Source of the DNA: a virus
DNA length: 64,000 nt
Virus record (IMG/VR): IMGVR_UViG_3300029957_000008
Coordinates: 1 to 64,000 of that record
Reading direction: 5' to 3' (one strand)
Part shown: one piece after another, positions 48,719 through 56,902 of the stretch
Layout: each line of letters starts with the position of its first letter
Numbering within the stretch: position 1 is the stretch's first letter
Program-made: the position numbers and the translations under genes
Notes under the pieces: generated by a model
What the model was told of the DNA's origin: nothing
Database searches by the model: none
Seen by the model: the letters and a program-made list of their open reading frames with translations, nothing else

Positions 48719-49167
48719 ACTTCTACTCCTTTGTTAATAACTTCAATAGCTCGTTCTACGTGTTCGTCTAAAAGTCCAAGATCCCAAGTAGTTTCAACTA
48801 GATGCGGCCACAAATGGACCATGTCTTCGCAATCGTCCAGGATTACAAACCTGTCGTGGCCGGGGTTCTCGTCCAACCACTTCTGGATTTCATAACCTCT
48901 AGGACCGCCAAGGCGTGGAGTCTTGTCAATAATAGTAACTTTGCCGCCAGCATCGTTAATAACGTTTTCAATGAAGTCCAAGTGGAGCATGATTCGCCAG
49001 GTAGACGAAATAACAACATCAGCCCCGGTGGCTTCTACGATCTTATTCAGTCGCTCCACCGCTTTGCGATCCACTTCGTTCATTGTCCACTGGTCGCCAA
49101 GAAGATCTACAAACTCTTGGCTGTTCAGAACGCCATCAATGTCTAGGAAGATAATTGGCTTGGTCAT
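48715..49167 (-). CDS. HAD-superfamily phosphatase
   Basis: A 150-residue protein with the HAD motifs: IIFLDIDGVLN (motif I, nucleophile Asp near residue 9), VVISSTWR (motif II) and FVILDDCEDM (motif IV). Small phage HAD proteins of this type may remove phosphates from nucleotides or nucleic-acid ends; the target is not indicated. Confidence 0.78.
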   Translation of the reverse strand: MTKPIIFLDIDGVLNSQEFVDLLGDQWTMNEVDRKAVERLNKIVEATGADVVISSTWRIMLHLDFIENVINDAGGKVTIIDKTPRLGGPRGYEIQKWLDENPGHDRFVILDDCEDMVHLWPHLVETTWDLGLLDEHVERAIEVINKGVEV

Positions 49168-49358
49168 TAAAAAACTCTATTGAGGGAGTCGAGAAACACT
49201 TGCCGGGGCCAAGGGACACTCAGTCTGTGGTGCCACTGGTGCTGTTCACAGGCGTCTTTGATGCCGGCAACGGTTTTATCTATTTGGTCGTAATCAATAA
49301 CTGTGGTAGCTACTAGTTCGTTTTTTGCGTCATAAACGGTAAGAATGGTTGGTGTCAA
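49167..49358 (-). CDS. 63-residue hypothetical protein
   Basis: TTG start at 49358 with a strong GGAGGT eight bases upstream; the stop overlaps the next start by one base. Beta-strand start ILTVYDAKNELVATTV. Not recognised. Confidence 0.55.
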   Translation of the reverse strand: MTPTILTVYDAKNELVATTVIDYDQIDKTVAGIKDACEQHQWHHRLSVPWPRQVFLDSLNRVF

Positions 49359-49413
49359 TGAGCGGTACCTCCTGAATGTTTGTAATTATCTGTGTTTGTT
49401 CTAAGAAAGTCAA

Positions 49414-49986
49414 TTATTTTCTGCAACCAAATTCAGAATCCTGAGTTACTAATGTTTTTAGGTATCGGAATCGTTTGGTGACAGTGTAGGTGTATCTAGA
49501 GATCGTGGGATCGTTAATCCAGTTTCCATACCCCTTGTTGTAAATGGTCAAAGCCTTCAGTAGGTTGCGCTGTTCTCCTATTAGTTCGGCCAGGTAGGCT
49601 ATTCCTAGGTAGATGTTGTTCCTAATGTCGTAAAACGGATCCCCCACGATCTTGAACTTCTCCACCAAGTACTTGCTGGTCCGTTTGGATAGCTGAATCA
49701 GTCCCCGACAGCCTTTCTTAGACTTTGCTCTCTTATCGTACCGGCTTTCGACTTCTATAAGGGCTACAACAAATACCGGGCTAAGCCCGAACTCCCTACC
49801 TACTTCAGTTGCAGCTATTGCCATCTCCTTGGCGTCTGAGGAGTCTAGCTTGGTCTGCAGGACGTAGGAGCGTTTAGCTATTAGCTCCTGAAGAGGCACC
49901 ACATCGGCGGATTCCGGTGCTAAGCACCTATTACCGCCGTTCATGCCATTTAGAAACATTAGAAGAGTTAGTATCTGTAGGTTCAT
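49414..49986 (-). CDS. lytic transglycosylase (SLT domain) with signal peptide
   Basis: A 190-residue protein. The N-terminus (LQILTLLMFLNG) is a likely signal peptide. The SLT goose-lysozyme fold is shown by ALIEVESRYDKRAKSKKG (catalytic Glu), CRGLIQLSKRTS and the IYLGIAYLAELI...ALTIYNKGYGNW block. It cuts peptidoglycan, for entry or lysis. It lies in the leftward island, not next to tail genes, which suggests an exported lysis or wall-processing role. Confidence 0.78.
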   Translation of the reverse strand: MNLQILTLLMFLNGMNGGNRCLAPESADVVPLQELIAKRSYVLQTKLDSSDAKEMAIAATEVGREFGLSPVFVVALIEVESRYDKRAKSKKGCRGLIQLSKRTSKYLVEKFKIVGDPFYDIRNNIYLGIAYLAELIGEQRNLLKALTIYNKGYGNWINDPTISRYTYTVTKRFRYLKTLVTQDSEFGCRK

Positions 49987-50128
49987 TGCACACCTTGTGG
50001 GATAAATAGGTTACTTTAGCGCAAGTGACAAAGTTTTCAAATGACGCGGCCTTTTTGGCGCATAGCGCCATGTTGAAGGCCGTAGGAAAGGCGAAGAAGG
50101 CAAGCAAAAACATTCCAATAGTTTTCAT
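49931..50128 (-). CDS. small secreted protein, overlapping the transglycosylase start
   Basis: 65 residues from ATG 50128 (MKTIGMFLLAFFAFPTA), with a clear signal peptide and three cysteines after it. It overlaps the transglycosylase by 56 bases in another frame. Position suggests a lysis accessory, but nothing in sequence proves it. Confidence 0.5.
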   Translation of the reverse strand: MKTIGMFLLAFFAFPTAFNMALCAKKAASFENFVTCAKVTYLSHKVCNEPTDTNSSNVSKWHERR

Positions 50129-50166
50129 GTGAAGAACGCTACTTTCTATTCTCCTTTGTGTCAAGT

Positions 50167-50176
50167 CAATCTTTAT
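50167..50176 (+). promoter_or_regulatory. CAATCTTT motif before the prohead protease gene
   Basis: CAATCTTTAT five bases before the ATG at 50182. No ribosome site is visible between them. Confidence 0.4.
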
Positions 50177-50181
50177 TGTAA

Positions 50182-52365
50182 ATGCTGTGCCCCAACATTA
50201 AAGATTCCAAGGGAATGCTCATCGATGGAGTTTTTTCATCGGAGGCCATCGACTCTTCAGGAGAAGTTGTAAAACTTGAAGGTATTGATATCTCCTCTAT
50301 GGAAGAGGGGCACGGGGTTGCCAATTACGAGCACAAGGGAATAGACGCTGGAGGCTTTGGCCGGGAGATCGTAGGAAGGATCATCTACGTCCACAAGGTT
50401 TTTAAGGCTTCGGACTGCGAAGATGACCGCCAAAGGATGTTTTGGAAGAAAGTCAAGGAGCAGCCCTTTCTCTACGGTATGGTCCGGCTTTACGATGCTG
50501 CGGGCCACACCGGAGCAGAGGCCCTAGCGGCCCAAATCCGGGATGCTGTCTACCACGATGATGAAATTACGGTTAGGTACTCCGTAGAGGGTACAACCCT
50601 TGAGCGGGATGGAAACATCATTAAGACCTCCATCGCTAGGAAGGTTGCTCTAATCATTGGCCCCTGCAATAAGACCTGTCTATCCGGTGTGGTTAAAGAC
50701 ACCAACGCCCCTAAGGGATACCAAAAAGAGGACATCGAGAAGTCTGAATTATTGTCCGATCCTTCAAGCCGAAGCATCGGTGACGCCCCAGAGTACCAGT
50801 ACAACCCAATCGTGTCGGATTTTACCAAGAACCCGCTTATTGATCTGGTCCAGAGCTTAGAGCTACTAAAGAGCATGACGGCGGGTGGTGGAGACGCAGC
50901 CCCTTCTACTCTTACTGGCGGCCAAGCTCTACAAAGGGAAGAGCTAGGTGGCGTCTACAAGAACCACATCGTTGACGCCATCAAGGACTACAAAGACCCT
51001 TGGGACCACGGTAAGTTTCGAAAGTTTCTAAAAGCTCGGTTGGACAAAGCTGACCTTCCTGAGGTTTCTGACTCGTTCTTGGACTACTTCATGGGGATCG
51101 CCAAGGACTACCAGATTAAGAAGCATCAGGACATTAACCAGGAGTACATTACTAATACTTCGCTGGTTGGCCAAGTCCATCAGTTAGAAGGATATCTGGT
51201 TGAGCTGAGGAAGTCCATCAGAGACGAGCTAGAGGGGTACCAAGTTAGCCTTCCTGAGGTTTACGCCGTCAAGATGAAGGTGGGTAATGATTACCTACCC
51301 GCTGGTCGGTTCATGGTGGTTCAAAACGCAGTCCACCACCTAGAAGACTACCATGGGATCCTAGCAGCTATGATTCCCGAAGGGCCTTTGGGTGTAGACG
51401 GCCAGACTGGAATAGAAGCCCTCAAGATGGTCCCCGAGTTCTCGGTTACCGAGCATCAGATTCCTGAGCCGGTAGCCAATACAGTACCTGGTATTGTTGG
51501 GGTGGTTTCCAACAAGCTTCAAGCCCCACAAAGGGCCGCTGTTTTTGAATATATTCGGCCCGGTATGGGGCAGTCCCATATTGTTGAGTTTAGTGAGCAT
51601 GGCGCAGCCCTGGATGGTGAAAAGCTGACAGATGATGAGCTGAATCTCATTGTCTCCAATGTTGAAAGCGGTTTGGCTACTCTCAAGTGGAAGCAGAATA
51701 GCAACCAGGACTTGAGTAAGTCTGACATGGGCGTGCATGAGGCTATGGCTGGTTTAAGAGCGGCCGTATCGGCCGGACATGTGCATCCTGATGTCGAAAG
51801 GGCGTTTACCAAGCACGTCTTTGAGGACCACATGGTTCCTGGGGTGGGTAATAAGTTCGCTTGGAATGAATTTCAACGACAGAACAAGCCAGGAGTACTT
51901 GGGTCTATTGATCTTAACTCTTTTAAGCACATTAACGATACTCGCGGCCATATTGCCGGCGATAGCGCGATCAAGGCCGTTGGTGGGGCACTGAAGAGTG
52001 CTGCTGAGAAGGTTGGGACAGTAAAGCTGTTTAGGACTGGTGGAGACGAGTTTGCCATTCACAGCCCTACTCAAGAAGATGCTCATAGGTTTATGAGAGA
52101 AGCAAGGTCTCACATGGCTCAAATACCGCCAGTTGGCGGGGTACATAAGCCATCGTTCAGTATCGGCTTGGGCCAGGACTTTGGGACGGCAGACAAGGCT
52201 TTGTATCTAGCCAAGAAGCAAAAGGTCGATCCTGTGACGGGTAAGAACGCCTATCACCCTGCCAGAACTCCTCACTTGGGGCACTCTTTGCTGCCAGGAT
52301 CGGAAGGGCCGATCAATATGTCTGAAGCACCTACGGCTTCGACTGGGTCAAAGGTAGCGGCGTAG
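50182..52365 (+). CDS. prohead-protease-like protein fused to a GGDEF domain
   Basis: A 727-residue protein. Residues 1-190 resemble phage prohead proteases: DSSGEVVKLEG, VANYEHKG (candidate His), FLYGMVRLYDAAGH, TVRYSVEGT (candidate Ser) and IIGPCNKTC. A helical and beta middle follows. Residues about 560-685 form a GGDEF domain with all core elements: SIDLNSFKHINDTRGHIAGD, RTGGDEFAI near 619, and SIGLGQDFGTADKALYLAKK (seen in pieces). By family knowledge such a domain makes cyclic di-GMP. Position before scaffold and capsid genes fits the protease role. The fusion is unusual. Confidence 0.7.
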   Translation: MLCPNIKDSKGMLIDGVFSSEAIDSSGEVVKLEGIDISSMEEGHGVANYEHKGIDAGGFGREIVGRIIYVHKVFKASDCEDDRQRMFWKKVKEQPFLYGMVRLYDAAGHTGAEALAAQIRDAVYHDDEITVRYSVEGTTLERDGNIIKTSIARKVALIIGPCNKTCLSGVVKDTNAPKGYQKEDIEKSELLSDPSSRSIGDAPEYQYNPIVSDFTKNPLIDLVQSLELLKSMTAGGGDAAPSTLTGGQALQREELGGVYKNHIVDAIKDYKDPWDHGKFRKFLKARLDKADLPEVSDSFLDYFMGIAKDYQIKKHQDINQEYITNTSLVGQVHQLEGYLVELRKSIRDELEGYQVSLPEVYAVKMKVGNDYLPAGRFMVVQNAVHHLEDYHGILAAMIPEGPLGVDGQTGIEALKMVPEFSVTEHQIPEPVANTVPGIVGVVSNKLQAPQRAAVFEYIRPGMGQSHIVEFSEHGAALDGEKLTDDELNLIVSNVESGLATLKWKQNSNQDLSKSDMGVHEAMAGLRAAVSAGHVHPDVERAFTKHVFEDHMVPGVGNKFAWNEFQRQNKPGVLGSIDLNSFKHINDTRGHIAGDSAIKAVGGALKSAAEKVGTVKLFRTGGDEFAIHSPTQEDAHRFMREARSHMAQIPPVGGVHKPSFSIGLGQDFGTADKALYLAKKQKVDPVTGKNAYHPARTPHLGHSLLPGSEGPINMSEAPTASTGSKVAA

Positions 52366-52741
52366 TCTTTCGGCAGCTTTTGCAGGTTCGTTCGCGTTGA
52401 GTGAACGATAAGAACATTGGCAGGACCTTGTTGCAGGCGTAGCACTCTCTGAGGCCGCTGTCCGCATTGCATTTGCTGCATAGGCCGTTGCTGTTCAGTT
52501 TTCGGTGTTTGAGGCAGCAGGCGCAGACTGTATCTGGCCACTTTTTGACCATTATGTCCTCTTTCCTGCAGGATTTACACTTTGAAGTGACGGGTCTAGC
52601 TGTGCCCTCCCGGATGAACTCATGGAAGGCCCTCCTGGGAAGGGCTTTCTTGCATCCAGAGCATCTGTAGGTCTCGTCAGCGGTCACTATTGGTAAGATT
52701 AGTGTTTTATACATTTTTTGTAGCTCACTAATGTCAATCAT
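52331..52741 (-). CDS. protein of tandem zinc ribbons, no nuclease domain
   Basis: A 136-residue leftward gene among rightward head genes. Several Cys pairs are present (CSGC/CKSC, CACC/CSKC, CYAC/CKSC) in the style of the N-terminal modules of this phage's HNH proteins, but no HNH core. It may be a degenerate mobile gene or a regulator. It overlaps the GGDEF gene 3' end by 35 bases. Confidence 0.55.
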   Translation of the reverse strand: MIDISELQKMYKTLILPIVTADETYRCSGCKKALPRRAFHEFIREGTARPVTSKCKSCRKEDIMVKKWPDTVCACCLKHRKLNSNGLCSKCNADSGLRECYACNKVLPMFLSFTQRERTCKSCRKTTPLPLTQSKP

Positions 52742-52779
52742 TAATAAGAGCAGTTTGCTCGTAACTTTAAGGAGACTCC

Positions 52780-53259
52780 ATGGCTACATCGCGAAAAGCA
52801 CAAGATATTGCACGAGACCTACTCGATACTTTCGGTAAGCAGGTCGCGGCTACTCTGCCCGTTCAAGTTCAGACGGCAGACAGTTCGGGCAACCCCATTC
52901 TAACCCTTTCGGCAGACTCCACCCCGGCGACTGGTGAAAAGGTCGTTGTCATTGTTGTCTCGCCTTATGCGAGCGGCACGGCGTACGACATCTTTGGTAA
53001 TGCGGCTCTCAATTACTCGCCCACCAAGATTCAGTTCTGCACTGAAGCGAACTACGCGGCTACCACGGACAACGTTGCTGACATCCTTACTCCTACCGAG
53101 CTTCTCCCCATTATCTCGGAGATTTCGAAGAGGGGTACTCTTGTTGAGTGGCACGTGACCGCGAACGGCACCGTTCCTTCGGCCGCCGCCATCGCAGCGG
53201 GTACTGTTCTCAGCGCAACGTTTGCTCCGCTATACAACGGCGTTCAATCTGCGATCTAA
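52780..53259 (+). CDS. head structural protein candidate
   Basis: A 159-residue protein with strong AAGGAG start context. Beta/Ala-rich (VVVIVVSPYASGTAYDIFG, then AAAIAAGTVLSATFAPLY), no Cys pairs or signal. Its place between protease and scaffold suggests a capsid decoration or head protein. Not recognised by family. Confidence 0.55.
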   Translation: MATSRKAQDIARDLLDTFGKQVAATLPVQVQTADSSGNPILTLSADSTPATGEKVVVIVVSPYASGTAYDIFGNAALNYSPTKIQFCTEANYAATTDNVADILTPTELLPIISEISKRGTLVEWHVTANGTVPSAAAIAAGTVLSATFAPLYNGVQSAI

Positions 53260-53286
53260 TTGGGCACTTGATTTAAGGAGCCCACA

Positions 53287-54219
53287 ATGGACATGAAAAA
53301 TCTAACAAAGAAAGGTCTGGAGAAACTCATTGATGATGTTTCTTTGGGTCTTACGGCCGTCTTGGCAAAAGCCGAGGCGGAAGGCGCTGTTGAAGGACAG
53401 ACGCTAGCGAAAGCAGACCCAGGGCAGGAAGCTCCTGCGGAAAAGGTCCCTGCTGGTTCGTCTAGCGAAAGTTCCGATTCCAGCCCCGCCAAAGAGGAAT
53501 CTAGTCCTGCAGCCCCGGCCGCAGATGCTAGTCCTGCTGAGGAAACTCCTGGTGAAGTACCTGTTGCAGAAGGGGCGCCTGCTCCTAGTGCCGAAGGTTC
53601 GGAACCAGCAGAAGACACGGGTGGTACGGTTGAGCAGCTTCAGGCTGAATACGCCGCACTTCCTGTCGAGGAACAGAAGATGCACTTGCTAGCTCTCAAA
53701 GCTGCTTTGATGTCGACGTTGGCATCTCAGGGTGGCGAAGGCGATGCCGGTGTTGCTCCTGAAGGTATGCCTGCTCCAGACGCTTCTGCGGCTCCCGCCG
53801 CTCCCGAAGCTGCTGCCCCAGCGCCTGCCCCAGAGCAAACAGAAATGCCTCCGATGGCTAAGTCCGAAGACCGAGCACTTGCTCTAGAACTTGAGACCCT
53901 TAAGAAGGCCTTGAGTGACAAGGAAGAGATTATTGCAAGCACCAATCAAATGGCGGCTGCTTTCAAGAACTTCCTTGAGCGAAACAACGGTCGTCGGCTT
54001 TCAGTCGCTGCGGCTTCGGTTATGCCGAAGACTCAGACCGACCTAGCCAAGTCAGAAGGTATTGACGTCACCTCTCTTTCCCCAGTGGAAATCAACCGGA
54101 AGCTCACAGAGGTAGCGGCTTCGGGAACCCTCAAGAAATCAGATAAAGACCTCGTCCTTAAGTATGTAGCTGGCAGGGACAAAAAAGATGTCGGCTCAAT
54201 CGCACATCTTTTAAAGTAA
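53287..54219 (+). CDS. capsid scaffolding protein candidate
   Basis: A 310-residue acidic protein: Ala/Pro/Glu/Ser-rich low complexity (residues 35-195), a coiled coil (LALELETLKKALSDKEEIIA), and a helical C-terminus. Low complexity plus coiled coil immediately before the major capsid gene is the usual scaffold signature. The prohead protease would degrade it. Confidence 0.6.
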   Translation: MDMKNLTKKGLEKLIDDVSLGLTAVLAKAEAEGAVEGQTLAKADPGQEAPAEKVPAGSSSESSDSSPAKEESSPAAPAADASPAEETPGEVPVAEGAPAPSAEGSEPAEDTGGTVEQLQAEYAALPVEEQKMHLLALKAALMSTLASQGGEGDAGVAPEGMPAPDASAAPAAPEAAAPAPAPEQTEMPPMAKSEDRALALELETLKKALSDKEEIIASTNQMAAAFKNFLERNNGRRLSVAAASVMPKTQTDLAKSEGIDVTSLSPVEINRKLTEVAASGTLKKSDKDLVLKYVAGRDKKDVGSIAHLLK

Positions 54220-54235
54220 TAAGGAGACCCTTCAC

Positions 54236-55651
54236 ATGAATCCATTGTCGCAAATTCAAGACCTCGTAAAGGCACTAGAGGCCGGCAACTATGATGCCGC
54301 CCCCAGCACACTAGAGCAAGGCTCTGCCCTGCAGATTGAAGACCTCAATCCTGTCATGGTCATGGTCACAGCAGAAGAAAAACACATTAAGCTCCAGAAG
54401 CTGATTCCTGTTGAGTCGTCTAAGTCGACGACTTTTCAGTTCAACCGTCAGCTCTCGGTTGGTATCATGGGTGGCAGCGCTCAGATGGAAGGTAACGTTG
54501 GTCAAGAGGAAACTTCTGACTACGTACGTATCACCATCCCAATGACGTACTACTCGCACATTCGTCGGGTGACTGTTGCTTCGACCTTGGTTGCCAGCTC
54601 TGATGGTAAGAAGTCAGATGAACGGGCGGCTCAGGATGCGGCTAAGAAAGTCTCCTTTGACGTTGAGTTCGACCTCTTCCGTGGTCTTGAGTGTTTCAGC
54701 AACGCCGGTACTTTCGACGGCAACCCGCTGACCACCTCGAACCTTCTCCCCAACATGCATGGCCTTTCGCTCCAGGTTCGTCAGTCGGACTTCCAGGTGA
54801 ACAGCCGTGATGCAATGTTCGCCGAGTTCGGTTCGGATCAGACGGTTGTTCTTTCAGCCGGTGGTTCGACTCTAACCCAGGGTATCATTGAAGACGGCGC
54901 TCTCCGTAGCTCTTTGGGCTTCGGCGAAGCGGACAAGCTCATTGTGGATCCCGTGGTTCTCGCTAACTACAACAAGATCACGTTCGGCAAAGAGCGTATC
55001 ATCCTCGCGGGTAGCCCGCAAGATGCGACTGCCGGTGACCTTCGTCGTCAGTGGGTCTCGGGCGGCACTGTGAACATTGAAGCTTCGCAGTTCCTCCGTG
55101 GCAAGTTCAAGCCCGCTCCTGTGCGTGCGAACAGCCCCGTGGCTCCTGCTAGCATCACTGTGACCCCGGCTTCGGCCACCAACCCGACCGGCCTCGCCGC
55201 TGGTGTTTATTACTACTTCGCTACCGCTGGTAACGAAGTTGGTGAGTCGGTTGCTTGTACGGCAGTGTCTTCGGGCAGCGTGACGAAGGACTACAAGGTT
55301 ACGGTTGTGGTTACCCAGCCCGCGTCTGGCGTCTACCGCTTCTACAACATCTACCGTTCGCCTGTCGGCGGTACGGCAGCTCAGGCCAAGTTCATTGGTC
55401 GCGTTGTTCCGACCCAGGGCTCGTCCACGACTAACTTCGTTGACCTCAACGGCATGAATCCTGCAGCGGTTACTGGTTACTTCCTTCAGAAGGACGGAGC
55501 CAGCATTCGTGAACTGGCTTCTTACAGCCGCCTCAAGCTGGCCGTCTCGGACCTCAGCATGCCGGAAGCTCACTTCCGCTTCCTGGGCCTAGCGGTTGAG
55601 ACTCCTCGCAAGTTCGTCCTCATCGACAACTTGAATGGTACCATCAGCTAA
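54236..55651 (+). CDS. major capsid protein with Ig/FN3-like insertion
   Basis: A 471-residue protein following the scaffold. Capsid-like elements: helical N-arm, FQFNRQLSVGIMGGSA, TIPMTYYSHIRRVTVAST, DVEFDLFRGLECF, and the closing FRFLGLAVETPRKF. Between about residues 295 and 400 lies a fibronectin/Ig-like beta sandwich (AGVYYYFATAGNEVGES, YRFYNIYRSPVGG) probably exposed on the capsid surface. The gene ends with a hairpin terminator, as expected for a highly made product. Confidence 0.78.
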   Translation: MNPLSQIQDLVKALEAGNYDAAPSTLEQGSALQIEDLNPVMVMVTAEEKHIKLQKLIPVESSKSTTFQFNRQLSVGIMGGSAQMEGNVGQEETSDYVRITIPMTYYSHIRRVTVASTLVASSDGKKSDERAAQDAAKKVSFDVEFDLFRGLECFSNAGTFDGNPLTTSNLLPNMHGLSLQVRQSDFQVNSRDAMFAEFGSDQTVVLSAGGSTLTQGIIEDGALRSSLGFGEADKLIVDPVVLANYNKITFGKERIILAGSPQDATAGDLRRQWVSGGTVNIEASQFLRGKFKPAPVRANSPVAPASITVTPASATNPTGLAAGVYYYFATAGNEVGESVACTAVSSGSVTKDYKVTVVVTQPASGVYRFYNIYRSPVGGTAAQAKFIGRVVPTQGSSTTNFVDLNGMNPAAVTGYFLQKDGASIRELASYSRLKLAVSDLSMPEAHFRFLGLAVETPRKFVLIDNLNGTIS

Positions 55652-55679
55652 TAACTAAAGCTTACATAGCTTAAGAAAC

Positions 55680-55705
55680 AAGGCCCGCAAGGGCCTTTTT
55701 CTTTT
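55680..55705 (+). terminator. Rho-independent terminator after the capsid gene
   Basis: Stem AAGGCCC/GGGCCTT with GCAA loop followed by TTTCTTTT. It lies 28 bases after the capsid stop. Confidence 0.85.
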
Positions 55706-55718
55706 GTTAAACAAGTAC

Positions 55719-55747
55719 TTGACAAGGTCTCTCCTTTTTGTTAAACA
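55719..55747 (+). promoter_or_regulatory. possible promoter after the capsid terminator
   Basis: TTGACA at 55719-55724 followed after 17 bases by TAAACA, a weak -10 box, 22 bases before the ATG at 55770. Confidence 0.35.
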
Positions 55748-55769
55748 TTGTTCCTTGGAAAGGGTTTTC

Positions 55770-56012
55770 ATGCAAACATTGGGAAAGACAGAAAAAGAGA
55801 GGGATTTTCTTGCTGGATATCAGGCTGGTGGCATTAATTACCTGAAGGTGGTCGTTGGGATTTTAGAATCCGCCGCCTCCGAAGTATACGAAGAGGCCTA
55901 CCCCAAAGAAGAAGACAGGCAAACATACGGTGTGTTGTGTGGGCTGATTAATGATGTGAAAAAAGAAATAAACTATATTATTGCCGAAAGGATTGTAAGT
56001 AGTTCTAAATAG
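55770..56012 (+). CDS. small hypothetical protein
   Basis: 80 residues from ATG 55770, chosen because GGAAAGG lies just upstream and the longer frame would start inside the terminator. Helical (LAGYQAGGINYLKVV, LINDVKKEINYII). Not recognised. Confidence 0.55.
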   Translation: MQTLGKTEKERDFLAGYQAGGINYLKVVVGILESAASEVYEEAYPKEEDRQTYGVLCGLINDVKKEINYIIAERIVSSSK

Positions 56013-56026
56013 AGGGCTTTATCTAC

Positions 56027-56054
56027 TTGACGCCATGGGTGGTTGTGATACAAT
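56027..56054 (+). promoter_or_regulatory. sigma70-type promoter with near-leaderless start
   Basis: TTGACG (56027-56032), 16 bases, TACAAT (56049-56054); the next gene's ATG is at 56061, so the transcript would begin at or next to the start codon. Confidence 0.55.
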
Positions 56055-56060
56055 AATCCC

Positions 56061-56624
56061 ATGATTCGCGTTCTAATTTGTTCAGCTTACGGCAACCAGC
56101 CTTCAAATCTGGTTAAGGCCCTTAAATATTCACGATACGCCTTATATAAGGGTTATGCCACCTTTGCTCCACACATCGAGTACTCTTCTTGTCTTTCCGA
56201 TTCCGATGAGGACGAACGGGAGATGGGTATTAATGCCGGACTGGCATTTTTATTAGTGTGTGGGGAGATGTGGGTCTTTGTGGTTGATGGCGTTCTCTCA
56301 ACTGGCATGAAGAAAGAGATCAAAACAGCGATTAAGAACAACGTCCTAATCCGTTGGTTTGATGCCTCGAACGACGAGGATATTAAAGAGCTAATGCACA
56401 TTCCTTCAGACAGAGTACCCCTCAAGAGAGACTTCGTTACCGACCTAGGAAAGGCTACGGTCAGCAAGTTTTCCGAGATCGAAGCCTTGCTTAAGAGTGG
56501 GGCTAAGTATGGAGACTTGGTAGACAGCATTGACGATCTCCTTGGAACCGCCATGCCAGACAGGGATCTTGAGGCCGAGCAAATCTACGAAAACACAGTT
56601 AAGGATCGAGATGAAGAAATATAA
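56061..56624 (+). CDS. DUF4406/DUF7768-type deoxyribosyltransferase-like protein
   Basis: A 187-residue protein: VLICSAYGNQPSNL, FAPHIEYSSCLSD, DEREMGINAGLAFL and a GM-EI motif (STGMKKEIKTAI), the pattern of the nucleoside 2-deoxyribosyltransferase-like phage families. C-terminal acidic tail extra. Reaction uncertain; may act on nucleotides. Confidence 0.6.
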   Translation: MIRVLICSAYGNQPSNLVKALKYSRYALYKGYATFAPHIEYSSCLSDSDEDEREMGINAGLAFLLVCGEMWVFVVDGVLSTGMKKEIKTAIKNNVLIRWFDASNDEDIKELMHIPSDRVPLKRDFVTDLGKATVSKFSEIEALLKSGAKYGDLVDSIDDLLGTAMPDRDLEAEQIYENTVKDRDEEI

Positions 56625-56883
56625 GTGGAAAGAATCATCCGTAGTCTTGCAGCTTCTGCGGGATGACGCACAGTCAAAGATCCTGGTGGATGCTCTCCGT
56701 CAGAGACAGCTCAAATCGGATGTGACGGTAAAGCTGGACGGGAAAACCTACCGACTCGTTGAAGCGTTCCCGTGTAGGGCATCCTCCGACAAGATCTGGA
56801 AGGAACAGGTTAAATACTGTCTACGGAAATTACGAGATTTCTTGAATCGATTTCTAGGTCGTCCGATTCCCTCACATAGCTAA
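56611..56883 (+). CDS. small basic hypothetical protein
   Basis: 90 residues from ATG 56611 (MKKYKWKESS), overlapping the previous gene by 14 bases. C-terminal half is Lys/Arg-rich (YCLRKLRDFLNRFLGR). Not recognised. Confidence 0.55.
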   Translation: MKKYKWKESSVVLQLLRDDAQSKILVDALRQRQLKSDVTVKLDGKTYRLVEAFPCRASSDKIWKEQVKYCLRKLRDFLNRFLGRPIPSHS

Positions 56884-56889
56884 TCCCAA

Positions 56890-56899
56890 CAATCTTTAT
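56890..56899 (+). promoter_or_regulatory. CAATCTTT motif before the 56903 gene
   Basis: CAATCTTTAT three bases before the ATG at 56903, with no ribosome site visible. Confidence 0.4.
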
Positions 56900-56902
56900 T
56901 GC

